This document shows, one piece after another, positions 25,601 to 34,132 of a stretch of 64,000 nucleotides of DNA. The notes below the pieces were generated by a model. It ran no database searches and was not told the DNA's origin. It was given only the letters and a program-made list of their open reading frames with translations. The first letter of the stretch is position 1; every line of letters starts with the position of its first letter. Source of the stretch: Methanospirillum hungatei (GTDB lineage Archaea; Halobacteriota; Methanomicrobia; Methanomicrobiales; Methanospirillaceae); the NCBI RefSeq assembly GCF_019263745.1, contig NZ_CP077107.1, positions 1,798,001-1,862,000 of the forward strand, written 5' to 3'. The translations under genes and the position numbers were made by a program.

Positions 25601-26656
25601 TTAATGGAATCTTTTTCCGACAAGAATAAAAACCGCAGATAAGGATAATATGCAAACAAAAAGTCCAAGTGGTTGTTTTGGGGTTTTTTCATCAGATGTC
25701 TTTGGAGGGGAGGGGAGAGGAGGTTTTGTTGGTCGTGCGGTTACTTCTTCAACTGAACTTGTTACAATTGGTGTAATATCAATGGTTAGAACAGGAGTAG
25801 GCTCTTCGGTTGGTTCAGGTGTCGGTGATGGGGTTGGTGTAGGGGTTTCTGACTCCTCCTCCTCATCATCTGAAGATTCATTCGCTCCATTTTCTTCCTT
25901 TTCATCATCAGTTTCATCTTGTTTCTTTTCTTCAGGTTTTACTTTACTCAGGGTTATCGTCGTCTTCAGACTTGTGGTGATACCATCTCCAGGGTTTTTC
26001 TCACCAATATCATTCACCTGTATTGATGCCCACGCAGTATATTCACCTTCCGGATAGATGGTGTCATCCTTCGTTTCCCACGCTGCACCAGTGTCAAAAG
26101 GACTATAGTATACAAAAATATTTTCAAGATTATAAGACCCGGTAGGAGACTGGAGTGTAGTGTAAACGGTTTCATTCGGACCGGTAAGATTTATCCTGAC
26201 AGGAACTCCTGCTGAACCAGGACGCTCACTTAACACATACATATTTGTCGATATTTTAAATGAGACTAGGTTTCCTTTTTTAATCCATTCTGGTTCATGA
26301 TCAATCCCCTGTTCAACTACATCAAACTGAATCCAGGGATCTTCAACCTTAAATACTGGTTTTTTACTAACCAGCCCATACCATGTCCCCGTTTTCCCGG
26401 AAAAGAACGCAGGATCTACAAAAAAATGCCGGGCATCCATGACCTTTGCCCGTGAATCAGGTGTTCCTTCGGGTGAACCGGAACTCCAGAATGCAATTTC
26501 ATCACCTGCACGGACATTACAATCAGAAATGTCAATATCATTCTCTCCAACGAACACAACGCCATCCTTTGGTACTTTTGAATCCAGGGCAAGCACCCCG
26601 GATGAGAGGATAAGCAGAGATATAATAAGAATGAGAAAAACCCTGGGACAATTCAT
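25601..26656 (-). CDS. DUF3821 surface protein with stalk and membrane anchor
   Basis: This is a 351-residue secreted protein. Residues 1-23 are a signal peptide, and about 28-235 form the DUF3821-type domain (VFVGENDIDISDC, GDEIAFWSSG, GTWYGL) also seen in other Methanomicrobiales surface proteins. A Glu/Asp/Ser-rich segment and a Pro/Thr repeat stalk (about 245-320) follow, then a C-terminal helix (LGLFVCILSLSAVFILVG) and KRFH. The VFVGE start recalls archaeal S-layer proteins, but this is only a weak resemblance. It is divergent from the permease gene, with 36 bases between starts. Confidence 0.82.
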   Translation of the reverse strand: MNCPRVFLILIISLLILSSGVLALDSKVPKDGVVFVGENDIDISDCNVRAGDEIAFWSSGSPEGTPDSRAKVMDARHFFVDPAFFSGKTGTWYGLVSKKPVFKVEDPWIQFDVVEQGIDHEPEWIKKGNLVSFKISTNMYVLSERPGSAGVPVRINLTGPNETVYTTLQSPTGSYNLENIFVYYSPFDTGAAWETKDDTIYPEGEYTAWASIQVNDIGEKNPGDGITTSLKTTITLSKVKPEEKKQDETDDEKEENGANESSDDEEEESETPTPTPSPTPEPTEEPTPVLTIDITPIVTSSVEEVTARPTKPPLPSPPKTSDEKTPKQPLGLFVCILSLSAVFILVGKRFH

Positions 26657-26692
26657 ACACTAGATTATTATATCCGGTTTTTTTAGGGTTTT

Positions 26693-27997
26693 GTGTACCT
26701 TGTTATTATCAGAGCAGAAGAAGAATATATTTACCCCCGGAGAGGTGCTATCACGCAGCTTGCTCTTGTTATTCTGGTTCTTGTCTTTATCCTTATTGCT
26801 GTTCGACAGGTTGGCGGGTACTCAATCCGCATATGGCAGATCATGCTTATCGGGGCAGGTGGGGTACTTTTTACTGGTCAGATATCCCTTTCTGATGCAT
26901 TCCATGCAATAAATCCAGGAGTTATGTTTTTTTTACTTGGAATGTTCGTTATTGGAGAGGGGGTGAAATCCAGTGGCATACTTGAGGATTGTATCTCTTG
27001 GATCTGTCACCATGCACATTCTGGTGAAATGTTACTCGCTCTCATCATCGGGACCATGGGACTGTTATCAGCGGTGCTCATGAATGACACGATTGCTATC
27101 ATCGGGGCACCACTCATCCTAACGATCGCAGATCGTTTTTTAATATCAAAACCAGGGGCCATGATCGCCCTTTGTTTTTCAGTCACAACAGGAAGTGTGT
27201 TCAGTCCTATAGGCAATCCACAAAATTATCTCATTGCTTCCTACATACCAGAACTATCACCATATTTGCTCTTTTTCATTGGTCTTTTTATTCCAACTAT
27301 CCTTTCAATGGGTGTAATTTATGCAATTCTTCGTCCTCTTTTTCGAAAGGTAGAACCTGAAAACTTGGATTGTATGTTACTTATAAGTAGGATGGCGATA
27401 GACCGCTGGCCTGTTTATCTTTCATTCATTATCCTTGTGGTGGGAGTTGGTCTCCAGATCCTGGATGGGCTGCAGATATGGAAATGGTCAATTCCAATTG
27501 AGTGGATTGCATTAACTGGTGCAATCCCTGTTGTAGTATTTTCAAAAGACAAAATACGGCTTTTCAAGGATATTGATTGGTATACCCTCATCTTTTTTGC
27601 AGCTATGTTCATACTTATGCAGAGTGTTTATGACACAGGTTTTTTTCAGGATTTACTCCCGGAGACCGGAATTTCTGACGTTTTTTTTGTTATGACTGCA
27701 GGCGTTCTACTCTCACAAGTAATCTCAAATGTTCCCTTTGTAGCTCTTTTTCAGCCACTCCTGCTCTCACCAGGTGTCTCTCCATCTGTCATCCTTGCTC
27801 TTGCTGCAGGAAGTACCATTGCTGGAAATCTCACTATCCTGGGAGCAGCAAGTAATGTGATTATCATTCAGCAGGCAGAGAGGAGAGGAGTACATATTCC
27901 AATGATGCTTTTTTGCCGATATGGCATTCCGGTAACGATATGCCAGATGCTCATTTATACCGTATATATTCATTTCATCTGCCTATTTGGTTTTTAA
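26693..27997 (+). CDS. ArsB/NhaD-type ion transporter (SLC13-like permease)
   Basis: This is a 434-residue membrane protein with about 11-12 helices of the ion-transporter superfamily that includes ArsB, NhaD and citrate or dicarboxylate carriers. Two repeat-like halves carry MNDTIAIIGAPLIL and FSPIGNPQNYLIAS in the first, and VLLSQVISNVPFVALFQPLL and AGSTIAGNLTILGAASNVII in the second. These are the substrate-loop signatures. The substrate is not predictable: arsenite, sodium and organic acids are all possible. The start is GTG at 26693; there is no in-frame ATG before the first helix. Confidence 0.86.
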   Translation: MYLVIIRAEEEYIYPRRGAITQLALVILVLVFILIAVRQVGGYSIRIWQIMLIGAGGVLFTGQISLSDAFHAINPGVMFFLLGMFVIGEGVKSSGILEDCISWICHHAHSGEMLLALIIGTMGLLSAVLMNDTIAIIGAPLILTIADRFLISKPGAMIALCFSVTTGSVFSPIGNPQNYLIASYIPELSPYLLFFIGLFIPTILSMGVIYAILRPLFRKVEPENLDCMLLISRMAIDRWPVYLSFIILVVGVGLQILDGLQIWKWSIPIEWIALTGAIPVVVFSKDKIRLFKDIDWYTLIFFAAMFILMQSVYDTGFFQDLLPETGISDVFFVMTAGVLLSQVISNVPFVALFQPLLLSPGVSPSVILALAAGSTIAGNLTILGAASNVIIIQQAERRGVHIPMMLFCRYGIPVTICQMLIYTVYIHFICLFGF

Positions 27998-28020
27998 AAA
28001 GGATTTCACGTATTGCATGG

Positions 28021-28034
28021 CATATATTTATAAT
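28021..28034 (+). promoter_or_regulatory. TATA box before the first stand-alone receiver
   Basis: CATATATTTATAAT would start transcription near 28053, 20 bases before the ATG at 28075. This separates the receiver from the permease gene, which ends at 27997 after a T-rich stretch. Confidence 0.55.
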
Positions 28035-28074
28035 TAGAAAATCGAAGAAACAAATCCGGACCTTTGAGACATTT

Positions 28075-28455
28075 ATGCCCGGAATATTAGTTGTTGATGG
28101 CAAACCCACACATCGGGACTATTTGGCTGACATATTAACTAATGCCGGATATCAGGTAACCGGAAAAGCATCATCCGGTGCTGAGGCAATATCATTGTTT
28201 CATCAGAATAAGCCTGATCTCGTAACGTTGGATCTGATAATGCCGGATATGAATGGTATGGACCTTCTGAAAGTCATGAAAGGGACCAGTCCGTCAGTCT
28301 CCTTTCTCATCTGTACCTCAATTTATCATGAGATGATCCCTGATCTTGCGAAAAGAACCGGAGCTGAAGCTTTGTTTCAGAAGCCTGTTTCAGCTTCAAA
28401 CCTCCTTGAAACAGTATCTGCGATCATGGGAACACCATCCCTGCAAACACAATAG
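28075..28455 (+). CDS. Stand-alone CheY-like receiver with altered acidic pocket
   Basis: This is a 126-residue single REC domain. The ATG at 28075 matches the starts of the two paralogues at 33259 and 33700; the frame is open further upstream only over non-coding DNA and permease shadow. The phospho-acceptor Asp53 (LVTLDLIMPDMNG), the Thr/Ser of ICTS and the Lys of FQKP are kept. The normally acidic pair at the end of strand 1 reads Asp8-Gly9 instead of Asp-Asp, so Mg2+ binding and phosphorylation may be weak. It has no output domain, so it probably acts by protein contact. It has its own promoter. Confidence 0.9.
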   Translation: MPGILVVDGKPTHRDYLADILTNAGYQVTGKASSGAEAISLFHQNKPDLVTLDLIMPDMNGMDLLKVMKGTSPSVSFLICTSIYHEMIPDLAKRTGAEALFQKPVSASNLLETVSAIMGTPSLQTQ

Positions 28456-28468
28456 AATATATCGGTAA

Positions 28469-28495
28469 TTGATCCGGGAAGGGAACCCGGATCAA
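28469..28495. terminator. Strong hairpin after the first receiver gene
   Basis: TTGATCCGGG and CCCGGATCAA form a perfect 10-bp stem around a seven-base loop, 14 bases after the receiver stop codon. A short A-rich stretch, not a T run, follows on the plus strand. It may end or protect the receiver mRNA, or be the first element of a small RNA. Confidence 0.55.
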
Positions 28496-28521
28496 GAAAA
28501 GTTTATGGGGTGTATCCATTT

Positions 28522-28589
28522 CCGGATTCAGGCAGATTATTGTGCGGGGAGTGCTGGATGGGGGGTTTAAATGTATCTGCCTGAACCGG
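28522..28589. repeat. Long interrupted hairpin, 15-bp stem
   Basis: CCGGATTCAGGCAGAT (28522-28537) pairs with ATCTGCCTGAACCGG (28575-28589), giving 15 base pairs with a single bulged base. The 37-base loop is G-rich (several GGGG runs). Such a stem is unlikely by chance in a non-coding gap and is the best evidence for a structured transcript here. Confidence 0.6.
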
Positions 28590-28696
28590 TCATGTCTCTT
28601 CTGGTTTCATTAATTCCTCTGGTGAGGACGGCATACCGGATGGGTAGGTGTGGGGCTTTACATGGAACAGCTTTGGTATCACCTCCAGTCATTTCC

Positions 28697-28716
28697 GTGC
28701 AGGATTGTTCCTGCGC
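28697..28716. terminator. Short hairpin followed by a T/A-rich stretch
   Basis: GTGCAGGA and TCCTGCGC form an eight-pair stem (one G-U) with a TTGT loop. The plus-strand sequence after it is rich in T and A (TATAGTTATATTTACATT). It could be the 3' end of a small RNA beginning near 28480. Confidence 0.45.
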
Positions 28717-28810
28717 ATGTATAGTTATATTTACATTCTGTTATATCTACTTTCCTCATGGACAAGCATACTCAGCATTTTGTTATCGCTAGCACGCATC
28801 GACCATGAAT

Positions 28811-29014
28811 TTATGAGGAATTCTCTTCAAAAATAAATATCTCTTCAATCGTAACTTGAAACCTACGGGCCATTCTAAACGCTAATTCAAGGGACGGATC
28901 ATATTTTCCCTTTTCAATAGCGAGAATGGTTTGCCTGGTAACACCAACTTCCCTGGCAAGATCTTCTTGCGTTAGATCATACATCGCACGGAAAACCTTG
29001 ATTTTATTCTTCAT
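28811..29014 (-). CDS. XRE-family transcriptional regulator paired with DUF2178 protein
   Basis: This is a 67-residue protein that is almost only an HTH: TQEDLAREVGVTRQTILAIEKGKYDPSL. The start is the ATG at 29014, directly behind GGAGGGGAGG; the longer frame to 29071 is a shadow of the upstream gene. It overlaps the end of the DUF2178 membrane protein gene by 11 bases, so both are translated together. Small XRE regulators of this type commonly sit next to DUF2178-like or similar four-helix membrane proteins, perhaps forming a membrane-linked regulatory pair. Confidence 0.9.
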   Translation of the reverse strand: MKNKIKVFRAMYDLTQEDLAREVGVTRQTILAIEKGKYDPSLELAFRMARRFQVTIEEIFIFEENSS

Positions 29015-29426
29015 CCTCCCCTCCGGCACCAAATTTTCGCTCGTACCAGGAGATGAAGAGGATGTAGACAATTATCATCAGAAAGACAATAAACATGAGA
29101 AGGAATGAAAAACGAGCTATCTGATAAGAAAAAGGACCGAATGTATCTCCCCCGATACTAATAACCACACCTCCAAGAGCATATGAAAAAAGAGTTATTC
29201 CCATAACCTGAAGGGTTCTCAAAGATGCCTTCTCAGTGATAAGATGAGAACGTTCATCAGTAATTACATCATCCACCATCTGCCTTGAAATCCAGGCAGC
29301 AAGTACCCCAATTACTACAGCTCCGGTCATAATCAGGGGTTCAAGGTTCTCTACTGACCAGTAAAATATTCCAACCTCGAGGATTGCGATGATACCTAGG
29401 AGAAGGAAATATGTGTATTGCTTCAT
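29004..29426 (-). CDS. DUF2178 family membrane protein
   Basis: This 140-residue protein has four predicted helices (about 4-24, 30-50, 74-95, 105-128). It has the family motif DDVITDERSHLITEKAS between helices 2 and 3. The start at 29426 (MKQYTYFLLLG) is chosen because the first helix follows at once; the frame upstream to 29516 is non-coding. The function is unknown. Its gene leads a two-gene operon with the XRE regulator and is divergent from the large kinase gene. Confidence 0.85.
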   Translation of the reverse strand: MKQYTYFLLLGIIAILEVGIFYWSVENLEPLIMTGAVVIGVLAAWISRQMVDDVITDERSHLITEKASLRTLQVMGITLFSYALGGVVISIGGDTFGPFSYQIARFSFLLMFIVFLMIIVYILFISWYERKFGAGGEDEE

Positions 29427-29537
29427 AATGCTTTGTAACGGATTAGTGTATCTACCCCGAATAGGATAATGATATTTGTCAATATACCAGATAAAACCCC
29501 GATCAGGCTCTTGCATATGACAAGCAGGTGGATTTGA

Positions 29538-32174
29538 ATGGAGTCAGAACCTCCGATACAAGTATTGTTTGTAGATGATGAACCGGGCCTGCTTTCTGCG
29601 ATCCGGGATTATCTGACGATCGTATATTCAATCGGAGTTGAGGTTTGTAATTCGGGTTCTGATGCCCTGACCAGAGAAGATCTGTTTGCGTTTGACTGCC
29701 TCATTATCGATTATGAAATGCCGGATATCGATGGGATTGTTCTGTTAACTGAAATCCGGTCGATGAATCAGGATATTCCGATTATTTTTTTTACCGGAAA
29801 AGGACATGAAGAAGTTGCGATACAGGCGATCAATGCAGGAGCAGATTATTACATAAAGAAAGGCGGAAATCCAGAAGAACTCTTTACGGAACTCGCGCAT
29901 TATATCCATAAAGGAGTGCGAAGATATCGGGCAGAAAAGTCACTTGTTGAAAAAGAGCGCCAATATCGGGCTGTCGTCGAGGATCTCACAGAATTTGTCT
30001 GCAGATTGGATCCAGACGGTGTCATCATCTTTGTGAATTCGGCATTTCTCAATAACCTTCAGGTTCCTTATGACATTTTAAGTGGAGTAAACTTTCATTC
30101 TCTCTATCCAGATCATCAAGGAAAGATACAGGACATTATCGAGTTTTGTGACCCAGATAATCCGTCAGCAGAGATAGAATTACCATTTACCGGGGTACAC
30201 GGAAAAATAATCTGGCACCAATGGACAATTCGGGTCATCTATGATAATGTATTTAATATACTGGAGATCCAGGCTGTCGGAAGAGATATTTCCAAACAAC
30301 GCGAAACAGAAAGGCAAGAATCTGTTCTACGCAATCTGGGACTCTCTCTTGCAACCAGTTCATCTACTGAAGCGGCATTGAATTCATCCCTTTCTGCTGC
30401 AATTGAGATAAGTGAGTGTCAGACAGGAGCAGTATATCTTCACAACCGCATGAGTGGAAAACTCACACCCTTTCTTGAACAGGGGCCATATCGGGCAGCA
30501 TTATACAGATTTTTAGAGGATTTTTTCAAAAATCAGAATGATATACTCCTTGCCCCAGGTAATCCAGTATATGTCAGCCTGACAGATCTGCACCAATATG
30601 AAACCCGATTCTCTTCATTTGCATTTATTCCGATCCTTCGTTTTGGAGATATCATGGGTTGGATTATTCTTGCATCAGACAACCTGGCAGAAATACCTTT
30701 TGAAATCAGGCATCCACTTGAGGGTGTTACATCACAGATTGGAAATGTAATTTCAAGAATTGAAGCCGAGGAAGCATTACGTGATGCACTCATTGAAAGT
30801 GAAGAGCGGTATATGCAACTCTCTGAAACATCGCCGGATGCAATCGCAATTCTCACCGATGGTACCATTGTATACCTCAATCCCGCGGCAAATGCTTTAT
30901 TTGAAACCGCAAATATGGATGATTTTTTTCGAAAGCCTTTTCATGATTTGTTGGATGCAGATTTACAAAAGTGGTTTGAGGGCATCATTAAAACAAAGAT
31001 TCGAGGTCAGGGTCCTTCGACCGGAGAAGGATTTCTCATGACAAAAAGTGGGAAAAGGATCTATGGGGAATTAATCACCGTGCCAATATCTCATGCAGGT
31101 GAAGATGCAATTCTCCTCCTCATTCGGGATAAAACCAGTCAGAGAATGCAGGAGCAGGCACTCATTGAGAGTGAACGCCGGTTTCGGGAGATGGCAGATC
31201 TCCTACCGGAACCACTTTTTGAGGCTGATATCCAGGGAAATCTTACTTTTTGCAACAGGGGAGTTACCGCATTATTTGGAAGAACAAATCTTCAGGATCC
31301 AAACATATGCAAGATCTACGAACTTGTATCAGAGCAGGAACATCTTCGTTTTTCAACTATTCTCAATAAGGTAGCTGCGGAACTGAAACCAATGACTGGG
31401 GATTTTATCGCCGCCGGTGATACCGATGAACCTCGAATCATTCACCTTTCTCTGGCGCCGGTTATCAAGAATGACCAGTTTTCAGGAACACGAGGTATCC
31501 TGGTAGATATTACAGAAAACAAGCGGTACCAGGAGAAACTCCATCATATGATCGAAGAGAAAGATGTTCTTTTCAGGGAGCTTCATCACCGGGTAAAAAA
31601 CAACATGCAGATAATCTCCAGCATGCTCCAGCTTCAGGAGGAGTACATTTCTGATGATGTAATACTATCAGCGCTTCATGATTGTGAGCAAAGGATAAAT
31701 TCAATGGCCCTTGTTCATGAAACATTATATCGGACCGAGTCACTTGCAGAAATCCCCTTTGATCATTACCTTGAAAATTTGTCCCAGGCAGTCACCGAGG
31801 GATTTGCAACCGTACGGGATATCAGAACTGATATTGATGTCGGAGGGATAAGACTCAGTCTGGACACATCGGTCACGATTGGTCTGATTGTGAATGAACT
31901 CATGGTCAATTCAATGAAATATGCTTTTGTTGATCGGCCATCAGGTGTGATCAGGATCAAACTGGCATGTAATGACGAATCCTGTTTGCTTGAATATTCT
32001 GATGATGGGGTGGGTCTTCCAGCAGGATTTGACATCGAGAAAACATCGAGCCTAGGAATGAGACTGGTACGAATTCTTGCTAGACAGATACGGGGTAAAT
32101 TATTGATAGAGAATGGTGTGGGGGCAGGTATGATATGTTCAGTACAATTCCCAAAACAGGGAGGGAGAAAATGA
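29538..32174 (+). CDS. Multi-domain histidine kinase: REC-PAS-GAF-PAS-PAS-HisKA_2-HATPase
   Basis: This is an 878-residue soluble kinase. The order is a receiver (8-125; phospho-Asp in LIIDYEMPDIDG, Lys in YYIKKGG), PAS (about 142-255), GAF (about 272-415), two PAS (about 430-540 and 548-660), HisKA_2 with phospho-acceptor His683 in RELHHRVKNNMQ, and HATPase with NELMVNSMKYAF and DDGVGLP. No membrane helices are present, so it senses cytoplasmic signals and can itself be controlled through its receiver. AGGTGGAT precedes the ATG. It overlaps the next kinase by four bases (ATGA). Confidence 0.93.
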   Translation: MESEPPIQVLFVDDEPGLLSAIRDYLTIVYSIGVEVCNSGSDALTREDLFAFDCLIIDYEMPDIDGIVLLTEIRSMNQDIPIIFFTGKGHEEVAIQAINAGADYYIKKGGNPEELFTELAHYIHKGVRRYRAEKSLVEKERQYRAVVEDLTEFVCRLDPDGVIIFVNSAFLNNLQVPYDILSGVNFHSLYPDHQGKIQDIIEFCDPDNPSAEIELPFTGVHGKIIWHQWTIRVIYDNVFNILEIQAVGRDISKQRETERQESVLRNLGLSLATSSSTEAALNSSLSAAIEISECQTGAVYLHNRMSGKLTPFLEQGPYRAALYRFLEDFFKNQNDILLAPGNPVYVSLTDLHQYETRFSSFAFIPILRFGDIMGWIILASDNLAEIPFEIRHPLEGVTSQIGNVISRIEAEEALRDALIESEERYMQLSETSPDAIAILTDGTIVYLNPAANALFETANMDDFFRKPFHDLLDADLQKWFEGIIKTKIRGQGPSTGEGFLMTKSGKRIYGELITVPISHAGEDAILLLIRDKTSQRMQEQALIESERRFREMADLLPEPLFEADIQGNLTFCNRGVTALFGRTNLQDPNICKIYELVSEQEHLRFSTILNKVAAELKPMTGDFIAAGDTDEPRIIHLSLAPVIKNDQFSGTRGILVDITENKRYQEKLHHMIEEKDVLFRELHHRVKNNMQIISSMLQLQEEYISDDVILSALHDCEQRINSMALVHETLYRTESLAEIPFDHYLENLSQAVTEGFATVRDIRTDIDVGGIRLSLDTSVTIGLIVNELMVNSMKYAFVDRPSGVIRIKLACNDESCLLEYSDDGVGLPAGFDIEKTSSLGMRLVRILARQIRGKLLIENGVGAGMICSVQFPKQGGRK

Positions 32175-33241
32175 CACAGGTTCTGATCGTAGAAGATGAG
32201 GCGATCGTTGCAGAATCTATTGCATCAAAATTACGCAGATATGGATATGAAGTTGTGGACACTCTCCCGACTGGAGAAGAAGCAATTGAAGAGGCAGGAA
32301 AAAGCAGACCTGATGTAATCCTCATGGACATACACCTTGCAGGAAAAATCGATGGAATACAAGCTGCAAACCTGATATCAACTCAATATCATATTCCGGT
32401 CATTTTTCTCACGGCATATGCAGATGAACAGACAATAGCACGTGCCAAGGATTCAGGACCATTCGGATATCTGGTCAAACCATTCCGGGAACGGGATCTG
32501 CATGTTACCATAGAAATGGCACGTGAGCGATCAAGACTTGAGAATGAACTTGCGGCAGCTAACCGGGAACTTGATTCATTCAGTTACTCAGTCTCACATG
32601 ATCTACGGGCGCCTCTTATTGCCATAGACGGATACTCTCGTATTCTTGAAGAAACATATGCTGGATATCTCCCACCGGATGGGATAGAATGCCTCAGCAG
32701 GATAAGGCAGGCAGCAAACCAGATGGATCATCTCATTGAGGACTTTTTACGGCTGTCACGGGTGACACGGGCGCCTATACAGATGGTTCATCTTGATATT
32801 ACGAAAATGGCTACTGAAATCCTGAACCAACTCGCACTGAATGATCCTGATCGCTCTGTTCAATGGGCTGTTGATGATGGACTTATTGCATTTGGTGATA
32901 AAGGTTTATGTGAGATAGCCTTGAAAAATATCCTTGGTAATGCCTGGAAATATACAATGCGTACACAAAGTGCGCAAATCGAGGTTGGAAGCATGATGCA
33001 GGGGCAGACGAAGGTCTTTTTCGTAAAAGACAACGGAGCAGGGTTCCCACCAGAAAAATCTCATCTTCTCTTCGCCCCTCTTCAGAGACTCCATCCGTAC
33101 CAGGAATTTCCCGGAAATGGGATAGGCCTTGCAACCGTCCAGAGAATTATCCACCGACATGGAGGAAGGATCTGGGCTGAAGGATCTGTAGGAGAAGGAG
33201 CAACATTTTCCTTTACTCTTCCGGAAAAACAGGATAGATAA
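32171..33241 (+). CDS. Hybrid kinase: REC-HisKA-HATPase
   Basis: This is a 356-residue protein. Residues 1-120 form a receiver (Asp53 in LMDIHLAGKIDG, Lys in LVKPF). A short coiled coil follows, then HisKA with His143 in SYSVSHDLRAPL and HATPase (NAWKYT, DNGAGFPP, GNGIGLATVQRIIHRHGG). The start is the ATG at 32171, which overlaps the stop codon of the upstream kinase. The likely flow is phosphotransfer from the first kinase to this receiver, which then sets its own kinase activity (inference). A stand-alone receiver follows after 17 bases. Confidence 0.93.
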   Translation: MTQVLIVEDEAIVAESIASKLRRYGYEVVDTLPTGEEAIEEAGKSRPDVILMDIHLAGKIDGIQAANLISTQYHIPVIFLTAYADEQTIARAKDSGPFGYLVKPFRERDLHVTIEMARERSRLENELAAANRELDSFSYSVSHDLRAPLIAIDGYSRILEETYAGYLPPDGIECLSRIRQAANQMDHLIEDFLRLSRVTRAPIQMVHLDITKMATEILNQLALNDPDRSVQWAVDDGLIAFGDKGLCEIALKNILGNAWKYTMRTQSAQIEVGSMMQGQTKVFFVKDNGAGFPPEKSHLLFAPLQRLHPYQEFPGNGIGLATVQRIIHRHGGRIWAEGSVGEGATFSFTLPEKQDR

Positions 33242-33258
33242 CAACGTGGAGCCAGTGA

Positions 33259-33654
33259 ATGCCTACAATACTCATCATTGACGACGAAGAACTTGACAGA
33301 AAAGTATTACATTCTATCCTCCTTTCTGCAGGGTATGAAGTGATTGGAACAGCCAGAAGTGGTGAAGAGGGCGTTGAACTTTGTAAGACACTCAGGCCAG
33401 ATCTGGTTACTATTGATCTTATGATGCCAAAGATGAACGGAATAGAAGTTCTTATCAGTCTCATGAAAGAGAATAACAAAACAAAAGCCCTGATATGCAC
33501 CTCAGCACATTCTGACCCGGTTGTTGACCTTGCCATGAGACATGGGGCGAAAGGGTTTATCATCAAACCATTCCAAGCAAAATCGCTGTTATCTACAGTG
33601 AAGGAGGTTATTGGAGACCCTGATCCTGCCCGTATGAATATTTGGAATTTTTAA
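33259..33654 (+). CDS. Stand-alone CheY-like receiver
   Basis: This 131-residue single REC domain has a complete pocket: Asp8-Asp9, Asp53 in LVTIDLMMPKMNG, Thr/Ser in ICTS, Lys in IIKPF. It lies 17 bases after the hybrid kinase and is probably its output. It is closely related to the receivers at 33700 and 28075. No DNA-binding or enzymatic output domain is attached. Confidence 0.93.
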   Translation: MPTILIIDDEELDRKVLHSILLSAGYEVIGTARSGEEGVELCKTLRPDLVTIDLMMPKMNGIEVLISLMKENNKTKALICTSAHSDPVVDLAMRHGAKGFIIKPFQAKSLLSTVKEVIGDPDPARMNIWNF

Positions 33655-33699
33655 TTTCCAACCCGGATATTACAATCATCCTCAAACAGGTTACAAAAC

Positions 33700-34074
33700 A
33701 TGGGAATACTGATTATTGATGATACTGATTTTGATCGAAATCTTCTTCGGTCAATTCTTGCTTCTGCCGGTTATGAGATTGCAGGACTTGCGAACTGTGG
33801 TGAAGAGGGAATACGCCAATATGAAGCTCTTGCACCTCAGCTTGTCATGCTGGATCTCATTATGCCGGATTTAAATGGTATTGAAGTACTCAGGCGAATC
33901 AGGGCAGAGCACCCGGATGCAAAAGTGATGATGTGTACCTCTGTTGGCGAGGAGAATATGGTTACACTTGCACGAAAAATGGGAGCCCGAGGGTATGTAG
34001 TCAAACCATATATTGCAGAAAACCTCCTGAGTGCAGTAAAAAAGATAATTGGACCTCCCGGGAAAGAATTTTAG
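33700..34074 (+). CDS. Stand-alone CheY-like receiver
   Basis: This is a 124-residue REC domain with Asp7-Asp8, Asp52 in VMLDLIMPDLNG, Thr/Ser in MCTS and Lys in VVKPY. It is a paralogue of the preceding receiver, and the two probably arose by tandem duplication. A 45-base gap separates them. It ends the signalling island; the next gene converges from the other strand. Confidence 0.92.
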   Translation: MGILIIDDTDFDRNLLRSILASAGYEIAGLANCGEEGIRQYEALAPQLVMLDLIMPDLNGIEVLRRIRAEHPDAKVMMCTSVGEENMVTLARKMGARGYVVKPYIAENLLSAVKKIIGPPGKEF

Positions 34075-34132
34075 GAAGTAATTTTAGAGGATTTTCAAAC
34101 TCAGGAACAGGAAATATGGCTGGTTATCACGG

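Larger units (their letters stand above)
28456..28810. ncRNA. Structured non-coding stretch with three hairpins, candidate small RNA
   Basis: No convincing gene lies in these 355 bases. The 73-codon frame at 28571-28792 has no family look and runs through the hairpins. Three inverted repeats are present (listed separately): 28469-28495, 28522-28589 and 28697-28716. A TATA-like GAATATATC sits at 28456-28464. The long central stem encloses a G-rich loop. The structure density is far above that of other gaps in this window, so a small RNA is plausible, but strand and ends are not shown by the sequence. Confidence 0.4.

Noticed and set aside
28469-28589. SRP RNA or RNase P RNA in the structured gap
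   Set aside because: The conserved helix 8 loop of SRP RNA and the conserved core of RNase P RNA are not seen, and the stretch is too short.
28571-28792. 73-codon frame in the hairpin-rich gap
   Set aside because: It runs through an arm of the strong hairpin and has no domain. The structure is better explained as RNA.
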